DNA from: Dyadobacter sp. LHD-138
Lineage (GTDB): Bacteria; Bacteroidota; Bacteroidia; Cytophagales; Spirosomataceae
DNA: 64,000 nucleotides
Direction: 5' to 3'
Assembly: GCF_030929615.1 (NCBI RefSeq)
Contig: NZ_JAVFVU010000035.1
Span: forward strand, 21,314-85,313
The notes beneath the pieces were generated by a model. That model did not search any database and was not told the DNA's origin. It worked only from the letters and a program-made list of their open reading frames with translations. Made by a program: the position numbers and the translations under genes. Below, piece by piece: positions 1-9,863 of the stretch (within the stretch, counting starts at the first letter, position 1; each line of letters begins with the position of its first letter).

Positions 1-325
1 CTGGAAGAAGTAGAATCACCGGCAGTATGATCTGGCTGTGCATATCGTCTATTGTCAGCAAAACGCTTTTGTAGGGGTTTTGCCCGATGGCTGTTATTGC
101 CAAAAAATAAACGCCGTTTGAAAATTTAGAAAACTGGAATTTTCCCTTGTCATCTGTAATTTCCCCGGTTACCATAGTAGAATCTGCGGCCCTGAGCAGC
201 TTCACGATGGCGCCCGGTATTACTTCGTTTTTCGTATCTTTCACAGTCCCGGCAATCATTTTGGACTGGGCAAAGGTTTCCAGCGTCAGAAACCAGCAAA
301 TGAGAAAAGTGATTAGTTTGAACAT
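1..325 (-). CDS. Outer-membrane beta-barrel / TonB-receptor-like protein, N-terminal part (cut by window edge)
   Basis: The reverse strand is open from an ATG at 325 to the window edge, giving about 108 residues. It starts with a signal peptide (residues 1-19, ending TFAQ), followed by a carboxypeptidase-regulatory-like beta-sandwich (IAGTVKDTKNEVIPGAIVKL... TDDKGKFQFS). In Bacteroidota this domain sits at the N-terminus of TonB-dependent receptors and of the OMP_b-brl_3 barrel family. The gene is divergent from the LytS/LytTR pair starting at 580, and barrel proteins of this type often lie beside LytTR systems. The barrel itself is outside the window, so the subfamily is inferred. Confidence 0.72.
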   Translation of the reverse strand, partial: MFKLITFLICWFLTLETFAQSKMIAGTVKDTKNEVIPGAIVKLLRAADSTMVTGEITDDKGKFQFSKFSNGVYFLAITAIGQNPYKSVLLTIDDMHSQIILPVILLLP

Positions 326-579
326 CTTGTTTACTTTTAAATGTTGGCTAACAGATTTATGAAACAAAGATGGATAGCGCCGTGCAGGGCATAAAACAAT
401 GTTGGTGAACCCTGCGAAAAGCCTGACAGATCCAGATTTTCGGATGTTAAAATGATTGAAAGGCCCAAAAAGGGTTTCCGTCAGGAATTAATGTTTATTC
501 GTCAGCAGAATTTATAAGCCTTGCCCCGGCTACTGAAATTTACAGCCAGTTATTAAAATCAAGGGCAAACGAAAATGAT

Positions 580-1620
580 ATGAACGATCTAAGTAACGAT
601 ATCAAAAACCTGGCTCCGAAGGACTATTTGTATTTCATTCTGACCGCCATTGCCGCGGTACCTGTATGGCTGGCTGCAAATTCATTCGTGCACGCAATTA
701 ATGTCCATGAAGACGAAGCCGTTGCTACGGCCGTCACGATGTGTTTTTTTGCCGGTGTTTTTTTGGGAAGATATCTTGTTTCCACCTGGACTTCAAAACT
801 AAAAGCGTTACCGGCCGGTCTCGTCATACTCCTTTCAGTACTGATCGTCGTGAGCATCATCGGACTTTTTCTTCATGCTGAATATCCGTTCGAAGGCCGC
901 GGCGCGCTGAATATTCTGCTTTACTGGATACCTTTTGTGATTCTGAGTGTTTCCCTGGGGATACTGATCAAAATTGTAAGGGCAGTCACGCAAAATCAGT
1001 TAAGCGAAGCACAAAGTTTGGCCGCCCACAACAAAAGCGAACTCCACCTTTTGCAATCGCAGCTCAGTCCGCATTTTTTGTTTAACACGCTCAATAACAT
1101 GTACGGGCTCTCGATCACCCAGCATGAAAAAGTACCGCCTTTGCTATTGAAATTATCGGATCTTCTGCGTTATTCGATTTACGACGCCACAGAAATATTT
1201 GCGCCGTTAAAAGACGAAATGGCCTATGTTAGCAACTACATTGACTTTGAAAAAATCAGGCTTGGCGACCGGCTCGTACTTTCAACGGATTTCGAAACGA
1301 TAACCCGTGACGATATTAAAATAGCACCGATGCTACTGATCGTTTTTATAGAAAATGCATTTAAACACTCAAAAAATACGGCAGAACCAAAGATTTTTAT
1401 TGATATCCAACTTAAAATCTGGGCCGATTCTATTCTGTTTTCTATCAAAAACTCATGTGGCGTTAGTCTGGAAGATGATGAACTGATCAATAAACATAGT
1501 GGCTTCGGCTTAGCCAATGTCAACAAAAGACTTGAACTTTTATACGCCGGGCAGCATGAATTGCAGATCAAAAATGAAGCGAATTCATACCAGGTGATAT
1601 TACAATTAAAGATGAAATAG
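580..1620 (+). CDS. LytS-type sensor histidine kinase
   Basis: Membrane sensor kinase of the His_kinase (LytS/YpdA) family, 346 residues. Four hydrophobic segments lie at about 17-35, 50-68, 79-99 and 110-133. After a short coiled linker comes the H-box SQLSPHFLFNTLNN, with His165 as the predicted phosphoacceptor. The HATPase domain follows, with the N-box IENAFKHS and the G-box GFGLANVNKRLELLY. No extracytoplasmic sensor domain is visible, so the signal is probably read at the membrane. The stop is one base from the ATG of the LytTR regulator at 1622, so the two are co-transcribed. Confidence 0.93.
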   Translation: MNDLSNDIKNLAPKDYLYFILTAIAAVPVWLAANSFVHAINVHEDEAVATAVTMCFFAGVFLGRYLVSTWTSKLKALPAGLVILLSVLIVVSIIGLFLHAEYPFEGRGALNILLYWIPFVILSVSLGILIKIVRAVTQNQLSEAQSLAAHNKSELHLLQSQLSPHFLFNTLNNMYGLSITQHEKVPPLLLKLSDLLRYSIYDATEIFAPLKDEMAYVSNYIDFEKIRLGDRLVLSTDFETITRDDIKIAPMLLIVFIENAFKHSKNTAEPKIFIDIQLKIWADSILFSIKNSCGVSLEDDELINKHSGFGLANVNKRLELLYAGQHELQIKNEANSYQVILQLKMK

Positions 1621-1621
1621 A

Positions 1622-2332
1622 ATGGTAAAAATCAATTGCCTGATCGTTGACGACGAACCTATTGCAAGAAATATTGTGCAGGCTTACTGCGCCCATTTGC
1701 CCTATTTGCATGTGGTGGATTCCTGTGCAAACGCGCTGGACGCCAAACTGATCTTACAGCAGCAAAGCGTTGACATTTTATTTCTGGATATCAACATGCC
1801 CGTTATGAGCGGCATTTCCTTTCTGAAAACGCTTAAAAATCAGCCCATTGTTATTTTCACCACCGCTTACAAGGAATATGCCCTGGATGCTTTTGATCTT
1901 GCGGTCTGCGATTACATGTTAAAACCTTTTTCGTTCGACCGCTTTCTGATCGCGGTTGATAAGGCCGTTGAAAAATTGCAGGTTCAGCCGCAAATCCCAA
2001 TAGAAACCAACACCGCGAAAACCGACGACTACATTTTTATAAAAACAGAAGGCAAAATTTTTAAAATAGGTTTCGAAGACCTGCTCTTTGCCGAGGCCAA
2101 CGGCAATAACACAAAAATTGTTACGGCACAAAATACGCTTTTACCGGCTATGACATTTTCAAATTTTGAAGAATTGGTACCGAAAGCGATCTTCCTCCGC
2201 GTGCACCGCTCGTTCATTATCAACAAATCCAAGATAACCCATATCGAAGGAAACCGGGTTTTTATCGAAAAATACGAAATACCGATCGGCAATAATTACC
2301 GGGAAATTTTCATGAAAAGCATCGGCCTGTAA
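1622..2332 (+). CDS. LytTR-family response regulator
   Basis: Response regulator of 236 residues and partner of the kinase just upstream. The receiver domain (1-120) has the acidic pocket DDE at 10-12, phosphoacceptor Asp56 in FLDINMP and a conserved Lys near 107 (YMLKPF). The C-terminal LytTR DNA-binding domain covers about 130-236. LytTR regulators bind direct repeats upstream of target promoters. A natural candidate target is the divergent outer-membrane gene at 1-325, but no clear repeat was found between 326 and 579. Confidence 0.93.
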   Translation: MVKINCLIVDDEPIARNIVQAYCAHLPYLHVVDSCANALDAKLILQQQSVDILFLDINMPVMSGISFLKTLKNQPIVIFTTAYKEYALDAFDLAVCDYMLKPFSFDRFLIAVDKAVEKLQVQPQIPIETNTAKTDDYIFIKTEGKIFKIGFEDLLFAEANGNNTKIVTAQNTLLPAMTFSNFEELVPKAIFLRVHRSFIINKSKITHIEGNRVFIEKYEIPIGNNYREIFMKSIGL

Positions 2333-2434
2333 ATTGTAATATCTAACAGATTTCAAATTTACATATGAATACATATTGAAGATTTCTGAGAAATAACGGC
2401 GCATCTTTAAATCAGGAATGTAAAATCAGAACGA

Positions 2435-3184
2435 ATGAAGGTCCAGATCATAAAAACCGCACTGGCTGAAATTTTGCCTTTTCGCAATCTGTTTCTTGCC
2501 GAAAACAATTTCCAGATCCGATACAATGCCTGCCATGAACGCGGCTGGTCAGACTCCTACCTTATCACCGTTGACGGCCGTCCCGCCGGGTATGGTGCTG
2601 TCAAGGGGAAAGATGATTTAAAGGACCGCGATACCGCCTTTGAATTTTACGTCATTCCCAGTTACCGGAGTAACCTGGATAAAGTTTTTGCTGCATTTTT
2701 AGCCGATTCGGGCGCTGCATACATCGAATGCCAGACCAATGACAAGGTCATGTGTTCAATGATCAATATCTTTACCGATCACGTTACTGCTGACGTAATT
2801 CTTTTTGAAGAGGACCGGCTAACCACGCTAAAAGCCGATAACGCGATTTTCAGACCACGAAAAGAAGGAGAAAACTATTTCGAGCATAAATCCGAACCGG
2901 ACGGTCCCTTTGTTGTGGAAACCGGTGGACATGTGGTTGCCACAGGCGGTTTTTTGCTGCACTACAACAAGCCCTTCGCCGATTTGTACATGGAGGTGCA
3001 TGAAAAATACAGACAAATGGGGTTTGGTTCTTTTTTGATTCAGGAAATAAAAAAAGAATGTTATTTAGCCGGTAGAGTCCCGGCCGCACGCTGTAATATC
3101 AATAACCCGGCTTCAAAGGCAACTTTGCTCAAAGCCGGGTTACGAATCGCAGGATTTATGCAGATTGGAAAAGTCAGAATATGA
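2435..3184 (+). CDS. GNAT family N-acetyltransferase
   Basis: Protein of 249 residues. The C-terminal half (about 150-245) carries an acetyl-CoA-binding GNAT motif A (EKYRQMGFGSFLIQEI) and the downstream NPASKATLLKAGL segment typical of GNAT motif B. The N-terminal half looks like a second, degenerate GNAT-like module (GYGAVKGKDD... FYVIPSYR). The substrate is unknown. It stands alone about 100 bp after the LytTR gene and converges on the phosphoesterase gene 30 bp away. Confidence 0.82.
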   Translation: MKVQIIKTALAEILPFRNLFLAENNFQIRYNACHERGWSDSYLITVDGRPAGYGAVKGKDDLKDRDTAFEFYVIPSYRSNLDKVFAAFLADSGAAYIECQTNDKVMCSMINIFTDHVTADVILFEEDRLTTLKADNAIFRPRKEGENYFEHKSEPDGPFVVETGGHVVATGGFLLHYNKPFADLYMEVHEKYRQMGFGSFLIQEIKKECYLAGRVPAARCNINNPASKATLLKAGLRIAGFMQIGKVRI

Positions 3185-3214
3185 TTTTATCCGGGCGGAA
3201 TTACCGCCGCTCAA

Positions 3215-4510
3215 TTATCTTCTTTCCTTCACCTGGGCAGGAATTCTGTCGATAATTTTATTAATCTTTCCCTTTTGTTTGATCAGATCAAAAGCATCAT
3301 AAAGCTCACCTGTTGCCGTAAATGTATCAAACATCAGCTTGTCGTTATCAACGGTAACGACGTGAAAAAGCTGCGTGTAAAGGGCCGAACGATCCATCCA
3401 GTCTCTTCTTTCCACGTTTGAATCGGTCATTTTAGGGCCACTCACCGAAACCACATACATCGTGCCCGACTTTGCACCTTTTTCGTTCATCGGAATTTTT
3501 ACCATGCCGCGTGCATAGGTATGATCATGCCCCTGCAAAACGAGATCAACCTTGTATTTATCAAAAATTGGTTTAAAATTCTCGCGCATACGCTTGTTGT
3601 CACGCGTGGATTTCGGAGAAAAAATAGGATGATGAAACGTAACCACTGTCCATTTGTTGGGGTTATTTTTTAGGATATCCTCCATCCAGACCCGCTGTTT
3701 TTCCAGATACTGATCCGAAACTTCCACCTGATCAGAATTCAGCGAAATGAACCGGGTTCCCTGGATATCCGCATAATAACAGGTTTCCTCCAATCCTTTC
3801 GGTCCGTTTTCTGGCAGTGTAAACTGTGGCCGCCAAAAGACTGATGTCGTGTTAACACCCTCCGGCGTATCAAAGTGGTCATGGTTTCCAGGTGTCGGAA
3901 ATCCCGGAATCACGCTATGAATAAATCCGCCGGCCTGAAACCAGTCGCCCCATTCGACATCCCGGTTTGCCTTATTGATCAGATCCCCGGCATACATCAT
4001 CAGCCGCGCATCAGGTGCTTTTCCATATGCTTCACGCGCCACTCGCGACCAAAGCGAGCGAATATTGGTCTGCACATCACCATAATAAATAAAGGAAAAT
4101 TTCTCCCCGACCTTTCCAGCCGTGTTGAAATGAATCCACTCGCTCCAATGTTCTCCCTGCCCCACCCGGTATGCATACTTGGTATTGGGTATGAGATTTT
4201 CAAAAATCACGGAATGGTAAACGGCTGTCGGTGTATCTTCAAACTGGAGTTTTTGAGAAATGGCCTTGATTTTTTTTGCTTTGTCAACAAAGCGGGGATC
4301 TGCATCTGCGAGCACAATTTCAGCGAAACTTTCCGTAACCGACTCCTGTGTCCGCCAGTTCGCCGCCATGGAAGTAGACGGATCCTGGGTTACATTTAAA
4401 ATAATCCGATCCGGAAATGTTCCGGGAACGTACGGGTTGCCTGCTATTTGCCCGTGCAGCGGCATATAACAAAGCAGCAAAAATAAAAAACTGCAAATTT
4501 TAACTGGCAT
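3215..4510 (-). CDS. Secreted purple-acid-phosphatase-like metallophosphoesterase
   Basis: Exported protein of 431 residues with a signal peptide (1-21, ending LHGQ). An N-terminal fibronectin-III-like domain typical of purple acid phosphatases spans about 33-130. The calcineurin-like metallophosphoesterase domain has all the metal-binding blocks: YYGDVQ (~142), YAGDLI (~172), PGNHDHFD (~210), TFHHPIF (~293) and QGHDHTYARG (~327). It should hydrolyse phosphomonoesters in the periplasm or outside the cell. It lies directly downstream of the SusC/SusD pair, separated by a terminator-like hairpin. This suggests it frees phosphate or an organic moiety for that uptake system. The substrate is not predictable. 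Confidence 0.9.
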   Translation of the reverse strand: MPVKICSFLFLLLCYMPLHGQIAGNPYVPGTFPDRIILNVTQDPSTSMAANWRTQESVTESFAEIVLADADPRFVDKAKKIKAISQKLQFEDTPTAVYHSVIFENLIPNTKYAYRVGQGEHWSEWIHFNTAGKVGEKFSFIYYGDVQTNIRSLWSRVAREAYGKAPDARLMMYAGDLINKANRDVEWGDWFQAGGFIHSVIPGFPTPGNHDHFDTPEGVNTTSVFWRPQFTLPENGPKGLEETCYYADIQGTRFISLNSDQVEVSDQYLEKQRVWMEDILKNNPNKWTVVTFHHPIFSPKSTRDNKRMRENFKPIFDKYKVDLVLQGHDHTYARGMVKIPMNEKGAKSGTMYVVSVSGPKMTDSNVERRDWMDRSALYTQLFHVVTVDNDKLMFDTFTATGELYDAFDLIKQKGKINKIIDRIPAQVKERR

Positions 4511-4530
4511 CAGGATTCGGTTTTAGAATT

Positions 4531-4569
4531 AAAAAGAACCGGGTGAACAGTTGCCTTCATCACCCGGTT
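4531..4569 (-). terminator. Hairpin terminator between susD and the phosphoesterase gene
   Basis: Perfect 10-bp stem (4537-4546 with 4560-4569) and a 13-nt loop. On the minus strand it is followed at once by CTTTTTAA, the layout of an intrinsic terminator for the susCD transcript. The phosphoesterase start codon lies only about 20 nt beyond the T-run, so this may be a partial terminator or attenuator rather than a full stop. Confidence 0.7.
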
Positions 4570-4636
4570 ATATGCATTTGGCTACCTATTGATACGATTT
4601 AAAAAGCGAATCAGGCTATCCGAAGTACTTCTGGTT

Positions 4637-6172
4637 CTATTTGAGATACCACATTAAAGTATACTCATCATCGGTTCCGAAAATGCTGACAGCCTTCTTG
4701 TAATTTTCATTATTGGTGGCACTTTCGCTATCAGGATAACGGTACCGTTTTGGAATTAACTTATTGACGACAAGCGGACCTGTACGAAATTTAGGAAAAC
4801 CAGTGCGTCGGTGATCAAACCATCCCTCAGAGGTTTTGAAGAACATCGAAAGCCATTTTTGCGTGATAAGCTGTTCAAGTGTTCCATCGTATTTCACCAG
4901 GACGTGGTTGTAATAGTCTCTTTTTACCGCCTCCGCCTTTACGCCATAATAATCCATCGAGGACTCAATTCCCTTATTATAGAAAGACTCCGCGGTTTCT
5001 CCTGGAACGGTAATTTTCCCGCTTTGCAGCGCCTCTGCCAAAATAAAACAAACCTCCGAATAGGTCACCAGACTCGCTTTGAGCATATTGTCCGAGTTTT
5101 TTCTAAAAATAGCACCGAGTTGGGAAATATGATCTTCGCCACCATTATAGGAAGCCGGCTCGTCAATAGCATTTGGCACACCGACATATTCATTTTTATC
5201 GACCGTTGATCCCACTGTGGTTTTAACCGGTGTATACCAGACAGAAACTCTCGGGTCATTTCTTGCCAAAAGATGATCAACCACCTCTTTACTCGCTTTT
5301 GTTTTCACAAAGTCATAGTCGATCATGGCAAGCGCGCCTCCGGGCCAGCTGTTTGCAGCGATATCACCCAAATACCTGATTTCCGCGTTGTCAGCATTAC
5401 TTTCAAAAACAGGATATTTGGACTTATCCTTCACAATTCCCTGCATTTCGGTAAACGCAGCAGGATAATTTTTTGAAATCCGAAGCAGCATACGCAGCCT
5501 CAAAGAATTAGCCAGTTTCCGCCACAACAGCGCCTTGCCACCGTACATCATATCCGCACTGGCCAGAATCACCTTATCCGTCGAAGCCAGCAGATCATTC
5601 GCCTCACGCAATTCACGCAATAAGTCAGGGTAAATATCCTTTTGCAGATCATACTTTGGATGCGTTAGATTACTTTCCTTGGATTGCAGTGCGTCCGTGT
5701 AAGGCAAATCTCCATAAAGATCGCTGGCATAGGAATAGTTGAACGCCTTCATAATTTTAGAAACAGCCAGATACTGCACCTCTCCAAGTTTTTCGGCCTG
5801 GGCAGCCAGCGTTTTATTCACCATTAAAAACGAATAGGCATCATACCATCCAACCGGGCCCCAGTTGAAAAGATCATAACCCGTTGTACGCACGAGTGTC
5901 ATGTATCTTCCGGCAATGGCCGGCCGGCCAGAAAAAGCCTGTGTCTGATAATAATAGGCTGTGGAAACGATCACATTCGACATCAGATAATCCGAGTTGA
6001 TGGACTCCGGCCGATTGGGGTTTTCATTTATTTTTTCAAAATCATCGGTGCACGAACTCAGGCAAATCCCGATGAAAGCCACCATGAAAAACCCGGAAGA
6101 TATTTTCTTTTTTAATCTTTCAGCCCTTCTCTGAGGAGCACTGAAAAATGGTTTTATATTTTTCATTTTCAA
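4637..6172 (-). CDS. SusD/RagB family outer-membrane lipoprotein
   Basis: Surface lipoprotein of 511 residues that caps its SusC partner and binds substrate. The N-terminus has a basic stretch (RLKKK), a hydrophobic segment and a lipobox ending at Cys41 (ICLSSC). It is followed by DDFEKINENPNRP, typical of the SusD-like subfamily often paired with peptide or small-nutrient receptors. The basic leader before the hydrophobic segment is long, so a later start is possible, although both early ATGs (M1, M3) precede it. It is coupled to susC (9 bp gap) and followed by a terminator hairpin. Confidence 0.93.
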   Translation of the reverse strand: MKMKNIKPFFSAPQRRAERLKKKISSGFFMVAFIGICLSSCTDDFEKINENPNRPESINSDYLMSNVIVSTAYYYQTQAFSGRPAIAGRYMTLVRTTGYDLFNWGPVGWYDAYSFLMVNKTLAAQAEKLGEVQYLAVSKIMKAFNYSYASDLYGDLPYTDALQSKESNLTHPKYDLQKDIYPDLLRELREANDLLASTDKVILASADMMYGGKALLWRKLANSLRLRMLLRISKNYPAAFTEMQGIVKDKSKYPVFESNADNAEIRYLGDIAANSWPGGALAMIDYDFVKTKASKEVVDHLLARNDPRVSVWYTPVKTTVGSTVDKNEYVGVPNAIDEPASYNGGEDHISQLGAIFRKNSDNMLKASLVTYSEVCFILAEALQSGKITVPGETAESFYNKGIESSMDYYGVKAEAVKRDYYNHVLVKYDGTLEQLITQKWLSMFFKTSEGWFDHRRTGFPKFRTGPLVVNKLIPKRYRYPDSESATNNENYKKAVSIFGTDDEYTLMWYLK

Positions 6173-6181
6173 GAACGCTAT

Positions 6182-9100
6182 TTAAAAATTGAAGCCTACC
6201 TTAAATCCATAAGACCGAACGCCCGGCAAGGTCCAGTGACCCACACCCTGACGAAAACCATCTTCGGCCACACTCATGCTCGTTTCCGGATCAAATCCAA
6301 TATTAGCCGCCGTCCAGTTGAAAAGGTTACGACCAATCAGCGAAACTGTCAGATTATGAATTGGAAATTTGCCAAAAGTCTTGTTTTTGAACGCATAAGT
6401 AAGCGACGCTTCGCGGAGTTTCACAAACGTCGATTCATACATCGAACGCTCATAATACTTGTTGTAACGATTATCGTAGTAATCAGAAGCGGCAATGACT
6501 TTATCATTTTCCCGATAAGTTCCGTCACTGTTTTTGATATAACCATCTATGATCATCCCATCATTCCGGTTACGTTTTTCCGAGTCGATCCAAGGCAAAC
6601 CGCCGGATTCAGCATCTCTTCCCGTCAGCGTTTTATCAGAAGTACCAAGCAAAATCATCTGTCTTAAAGGGTATGTATAAAACATGCCGCCTTTCCGCCA
6701 GTCGATCAGGAAATTCAGCGTTACATTTTTGTAGGTAAACGTGTTGTTAAACCCAACTGTAAAATCAGGATTGTAATTGCCTACATAGTCATACGTCGTT
6801 GCCCGCTGATGCCTTCCATTTGCATCCAGAAGTGGCTGCCCCGCAAACTGTCCATCAGGTACTTTGATCCACGTAGGCGTGGACATATCCCCGATTTTAG
6901 ATCCTTCCTTAATGATGTAACGAATATTATCACCATCAGCGCTTCCCATCGAATACTCCGAAACACCGTCGACAAGCTCAACCACCTTGTTTACGTTCCT
7001 TGTAAAATTGGCAGACATCTCCCAACGTAAAGCCGTGTTAACAGGAACAGCGTTTAAGCCAATTTCCCAACCCGCGTTCTGTATATTTCCTGCGTTAATC
7101 AGTTTCGAGCTTGAACCCGCAGCAATCGAAGTTGGTATTCTGATGATCTGGTTGCGGTTATTGGTTTTATACCAGGTAATATCCAGACCCAATCTGCTGC
7201 CTGTAAAAAACCGAAGGTCGGCCCCAACTTCGTAGGAAGTGGCAATTTCAGGTTTAAGCATATTGTTTTTCAGATCAAATTCCAGATTGGCGCGTTTTAC
7301 ACTGCCCCAGTCGGTAAGCTGAATCGTGTTAAAAAGCTGATAAGGGTCCGTATCACTTCCCACCTGCGACCAGTTTGCACGAAGCTTGGCAAAGGTCAAT
7401 GTTTTGGAAGATATCTTGAAAATATCCGTTAACGCTGCACTCAGGGAAACCGAAGGATAAAAGAAGGAATTATTCTGCGCAGGCAACGTGCTTGACCAGT
7501 CATTTCTTCCTGTCACATTAAGAAACACCATGTTTTTGTAGGAAAGCTCCCCCGTTCCGTAAACACTGTTAATCCGTTTGTTCGAATTCCACTGATAAGA
7601 CGTGAGCGATCCGGCCTGCGCATTGGCAACATTATAGATATTGGGCAGTACAAGGCTTCCGGCCGTTTGCGAAAGCTGTCTGGATTTTTGGCTCATACGG
7701 TTGGCGCCAACAGAAACCGACGCGAACCAGTCGGGTGTGATATTCTTTTTGTAAGTCAAAAGGAAATCGGTATTCTGCTCCATGAAGAAAAGGTTATTGA
7801 TGAAATACCCTCCCTTGGCCGTTCTTTTGGCACTGAACGGTCTTTTCAAATCCTGATCTTCGGTGTAAAAATCCAGCCCGGTACGAGCCATAAGGCTCAG
7901 ATCTTTGGTAATATCAATCATCGCCTGGATGTTTCCCGTAACCCGGTTTCGGCTATATCCGTTGGTTTCTTCATTGACAATTAGAAAAGGGTTATCCTGC
8001 CCGCCCGGATCATAAGTAACCTGCTCAAAACCTTCGCGTCCAGGCTTCCAGTAATTCCGCATCTGATGCAGATCAACATTTGCAGGCATTTTATATAAAA
8101 CTTCCGTTACACTTTCGCGATACGCGGCAGCCCGGTTGGCACTGGAATTGTTAGTATAGCCAATGTTTGTCGAGATTTTGACTTTATCATTTAACTTATG
8201 ACCCGCTGCAAAATCAAGCGTATTACGTTTCAAGCCTGTGTTGGGTGTAACACCCTGATTTGTCATATTGGTAAAGGAAAGTCTGAAATTCCCTTTTCCG
8301 TTATTGCCGGTTACGGCCAGGTTATTGGTATAAGTTACACCGGTTTTAAAAAAATCGCTCACACGGTCTGGATACGAAACCCAGTCTGTCGGTATAGCCT
8401 TACCGCTCGCGTCAACCGGACTGTTCCACTGAACATGTTTCGTTCCCTGATCCAGTTTAGGCCCCCAGGAACTTCCCTGTTTGGTATTGTTGGTTCCCGG
8501 AAAATCTCCCGTCCCGTATTGATTCTGAAAGCCTGGATATTGCCAGACCTTGTCAAACATCGTTGTTGAGTTGACCGTTACCCCTAACCCTTTCTTCGCA
8601 TCGGAGCCATTTTTCGTAGTGATCAGAACCACGCCGCTCCCAGCCCGGCTGCCGTATAGCGCAGCAGCACTTGCTCCTTTTAATATGGTAATGGTTTCAA
8701 TATCATCAGGATTTATATCACCAATCGGACTTCCATAATCAGTCACAGAGCGCCCAACGGCCATATTTGGAGTTCTCAATGAGTTAGCAACCGGTACACC
8801 ATCCACTACGAACAAAGGCTGATTGGATTTTGAAATCGATGATTGCCCACGAATCGTCATCAGCGCCGTAGAACCTGCATCGGTACTTGTGCTCACAATA
8901 TTTACCCCAGCTACTTTACCTGCAAGCGCGTTGAGCATGTTGGGAGACTTAACATTGCTGATCTCTGAACCGTCCAGCTGGGCCACAGAATATCCAAGAG
9001 CTTTCTCATCACGTTTCACACCAAGAGCAGTAACGATCACTTCATTCAGCGACCTATCTTCCTGAATCAACAAAACAGACAGACTGGTACTTTTACCAAC

Positions 9101-9706
9101 AACAAGCTCCTGCGTTTTATAACCCACAAAACTAAATACCAGAATGGACTGGTCATCCGGGACTTCCAGATCAAATTTACCCTCGCTATTTGTGGTGGTT
9201 CCACGTTGCGTTCCCTTCAAAACAATGCTGACCCCAGGAAGACCATCGCCTTTTTCATCTGTAACCATACCCTTCGCAACAATTTGCAAAGGTGCTGTCG
9301 AAAAGGTCAGGTCCTCATCCAGAACAGCCTCCTGATGCTCAGATGTATCCTTGCCCAACACAATCCTGTCATTGATCACCGAATAAGTAATGCCGTATGA
9401 TTTCAGCAACTTATCCAAAACAGTGTTCAATTTTGCATTTCTGGTTTCCACACTGACAAGGCGCCTGGTGCTCACTACATTTTCACTGTATACGAATTTC
9501 ACCTCGCCAGACCGCTCCAATTTCCTAAGTGCCTCCTGCAAACTGACATTTCGTACCGACAGACTTACTTTCCTGTCGAGGACCTGCTGCGCCCTGCTGT
9601 CATGCGCAAAGGATGTGCAGGTAAAAACAATGGCGACAAATAATTGAATACACGTAATTCTCATGATTTTCCACCAATCGAACGGAATTTGTACATAATA
9701 ATTCAT
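6182..9706 (-). CDS. SusC/RagA family TonB-linked outer-membrane receptor
   Basis: TonB-dependent transporter of 1174 residues from the ATG at 9706. The reading frame is open to 9817, but the extra 37 codons translate a palindromic repeat (PLSHLLKGERG) and precede the real signal peptide. An ATG at 9664 is also possible. Order: signal peptide (ending SRAQ), secretin/TonB N-terminal (STN) domain ~41-116, carboxypeptidase-regulatory-like domain ~137-224, plug ~235-345 (SPNMLNALAGKVAGVNI, RGQSSI, PLFVVDGVPV), then a barrel ending in phenylalanine (KVGFNF). The STN domain marks receptors that signal through a FecR anti-sigma factor, and fecR and the ECF sigma gene are just upstream. Confidence 0.95.
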   Translation of the reverse strand: MNYYVQIPFDWWKIMRITCIQLFVAIVFTCTSFAHDSRAQQVLDRKVSLSVRNVSLQEALRKLERSGEVKFVYSENVVSTRRLVSVETRNAKLNTVLDKLLKSYGITYSVINDRIVLGKDTSEHQEAVLDEDLTFSTAPLQIVAKGMVTDEKGDGLPGVSIVLKGTQRGTTTNSEGKFDLEVPDDQSILVFSFVGYKTQELVVGKSTSLSVLLIQEDRSLNEVIVTALGVKRDEKALGYSVAQLDGSEISNVKSPNMLNALAGKVAGVNIVSTSTDAGSTALMTIRGQSSISKSNQPLFVVDGVPVANSLRTPNMAVGRSVTDYGSPIGDINPDDIETITILKGASAAALYGSRAGSGVVLITTKNGSDAKKGLGVTVNSTTMFDKVWQYPGFQNQYGTGDFPGTNNTKQGSSWGPKLDQGTKHVQWNSPVDASGKAIPTDWVSYPDRVSDFFKTGVTYTNNLAVTGNNGKGNFRLSFTNMTNQGVTPNTGLKRNTLDFAAGHKLNDKVKISTNIGYTNNSSANRAAAYRESVTEVLYKMPANVDLHQMRNYWKPGREGFEQVTYDPGGQDNPFLIVNEETNGYSRNRVTGNIQAMIDITKDLSLMARTGLDFYTEDQDLKRPFSAKRTAKGGYFINNLFFMEQNTDFLLTYKKNITPDWFASVSVGANRMSQKSRQLSQTAGSLVLPNIYNVANAQAGSLTSYQWNSNKRINSVYGTGELSYKNMVFLNVTGRNDWSSTLPAQNNSFFYPSVSLSAALTDIFKISSKTLTFAKLRANWSQVGSDTDPYQLFNTIQLTDWGSVKRANLEFDLKNNMLKPEIATSYEVGADLRFFTGSRLGLDITWYKTNNRNQIIRIPTSIAAGSSSKLINAGNIQNAGWEIGLNAVPVNTALRWEMSANFTRNVNKVVELVDGVSEYSMGSADGDNIRYIIKEGSKIGDMSTPTWIKVPDGQFAGQPLLDANGRHQRATTYDYVGNYNPDFTVGFNNTFTYKNVTLNFLIDWRKGGMFYTYPLRQMILLGTSDKTLTGRDAESGGLPWIDSEKRNRNDGMIIDGYIKNSDGTYRENDKVIAASDYYDNRYNKYYERSMYESTFVKLREASLTYAFKNKTFGKFPIHNLTVSLIGRNLFNWTAANIGFDPETSMSVAEDGFRQGVGHWTLPGVRSYGFKVGFNF

Positions 9707-9748
9707 AAATTTGATAGTTTCATTTGTGATAACGATGGGACAGTTCAT

Positions 9749-9781
9749 CCCCCGTTCACCTTTCAGAAGGTGTGATAGGGG
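9749..9781. repeat. REP-like palindrome in the susC leader
   Basis: The inner stem CACCTT/AAGGTG (9757-9762 with 9767-9772, loop TCAG) lies inside an outer CCCCC/GGGG pairing (9749-9753 with 9778-9781). Its translation (LSHLLKGERG) resembles that of dispersed palindromic repeats in many genomes. It lies between fecR and the susC start, so it could also act as an mRNA hairpin in the 5' leader. Confidence 0.5.
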
Positions 9782-9863
9782 AAGGAATTTTAATAGGGCC
9801 GGAAGTGGTGATGACACTTTCGGCTCTTTGTTTTTTAAATTTTTACCGGGTGTTTACTTCATA

